NCBI GenBank assembly: GCA_024697575.1
Contig: JAILFM010000084.1
Coordinates: forward strand, 1-33,043
Origin: Clostridiales bacterium
GTDB taxonomy: Bacteria > Bacillota > Clostridia > Oscillospirales > Acutalibacteraceae
Direction: 5' to 3'
DNA length: 33,043 bases
Shown here: one piece after another, positions 32,903-33,043 of the stretch
Numbering within the stretch: position 1 is the first letter of the stretch
How the letters are laid out: every line of letters starts with the position of its first letter
Notes under the pieces: model-generated
Database searches by the model: none
What the model was told of the DNA's origin: nothing
What the model saw: the letters and a program-made list of their open reading frames with translations, nothing else
Program-made: the position numbers and the translations under genes

Positions 32903-32931
32903 AAGAGGGCTTTGCCCTCGTATCAACTTCA
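32903..32931 (-). promoter_or_regulatory. Possible promoter with palindrome in the spacer
   Basis: On the minus strand TTGATA, 17 bases, TTATAA. The spacer holds a perfect GAGGGC-AAA-GCCCTC palindrome at 32905-32919, either an operator between the boxes or the stem of a terminator (followed by TTTAT) for the gene upstream on the minus strand. Confidence 0.4.
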
Positions 32932-32932
32932 C

Positions 32933-33000
32933 AGCATAGAGTATTTGAGTTGTCAAGAGCAAAAGCGCAGCGTCTCTTGACAAGGAAAATAATCTATGCT
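32933..33000. repeat. Long inverted repeat (nested, 68 bp)
   Basis: Outer arms AGCATAGA (32933-32940) and TCTATGCT (32993-33000) enclose inner arms TTGTCAAGAG (32950-32959) and CTCTTGACAA (32974-32983). Both pairs are perfect; CTTC lies just outside on one side and GAAG on the other. It has no following T run on either strand, so it is not a simple terminator. It may be a repeat element or an RNA/DNA hairpin. Confidence 0.6.
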
Positions 33001-33043
33001 ACCGAAGCTTTTTTCATAAGCTCAGGATTAAATGCTTCTTTTT
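32994..33043 (-). CDS. End of a minus-strand gene (partial, tentative)
   Basis: Reading from the right edge, one frame gives KEAFNPELMKKASVA and a TAG at 32994-32996. This looks like a natural protein C-terminus, and its stop falls inside the outer arm of the inverted repeat. Too short to name; the gene lies beyond the window. Confidence 0.4.
   Translation of the reverse strand, partial: KEAFNPELMKKASVA

Noticed and set aside
1-33043. CRISPR array, rRNA or prophage
   Set aside because: No regularly spaced repeats, no rRNA signatures and no phage structural genes were seen.

Overview
The window looks like chromosome from an anaerobic Gram-positive of the class Clostridia, probably a gut Oscillospirales/Ruminococcaceae-type organism. 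The evidence is strong AGGAGG-type ribosome binding sites, several TTG starts, sigma-A promoters of TTGACA-17-TATAAT form, a 2[4Fe-4S] clostridial ferredoxin, a two-domain NAD-malic enzyme, SecG/MoxR/DUF58/transglutaminase gene order, and moderate GC. The taxonomic call is inference from gene content only. Nothing looks like a phage, plasmid or CRISPR locus.

Layout. (1) 1-4.5 kb, plus strand: the end of a family 5 solute-binding protein, coupled by a one-base overlap to recG, then a uracil/xanthine permease with its own promoter, leader hairpin and terminator. (2) 4.6-6.1 kb: a mobile-DNA scar. It holds an intact tyrosine recombinase, a decayed DUF4143-type ATPase that lost its P-loop and middle, and a 167-bp element with 19-bp perfect terminal inverted repeats sitting inside the ATPase remnant. 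(3) 6.1-11.1 kb, minus strand: secG, a terminator, then MoxR ATPase, DUF58 protein and membrane transglutaminase. (4) 11.1-15 kb, plus: a sodium:solute symporter and a secreted repeat protein. (5) 15-19.2 kb, plus: uxaC-glpK-malic enzyme, apparently one transcript, feeding uronate, glycerol and malate carbon into triose phosphate and pyruvate. (6) 19.2-22.4 kb, plus: two secreted proteins and a ferredoxin. (7) 22.6-28.9 kb, plus: a tight four-gene operon of GH31 glycosidase, GH109-like NAD-binding protein and two polytopic membrane proteins. (8) 28.9-30.8 kb, plus: tRNA-Lys(UUU), then a deoxyhypusine-synthase-like protein paired with an S51 (peptidase E-like) protein. (9) 30.9-33 kb, minus: rhodanese-TusA-DsrE fusion, HD hydrolase and tautomerase, preceded by several palindromes and the last codons of another minus-strand gene.

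No single undescribed system is proven here. The best candidates for follow-up are the GH31/GH109-like/membrane operon, which may handle alpha-N-acetylgalactosamine-containing glycans (inference). Next come the small inverted-repeat element in the ATPase scar, the persulfide-type fusion with HD and tautomerase partners, and the DHS-like/S51 pair. All base counts and structures were read by eye, without alignment or folding software.
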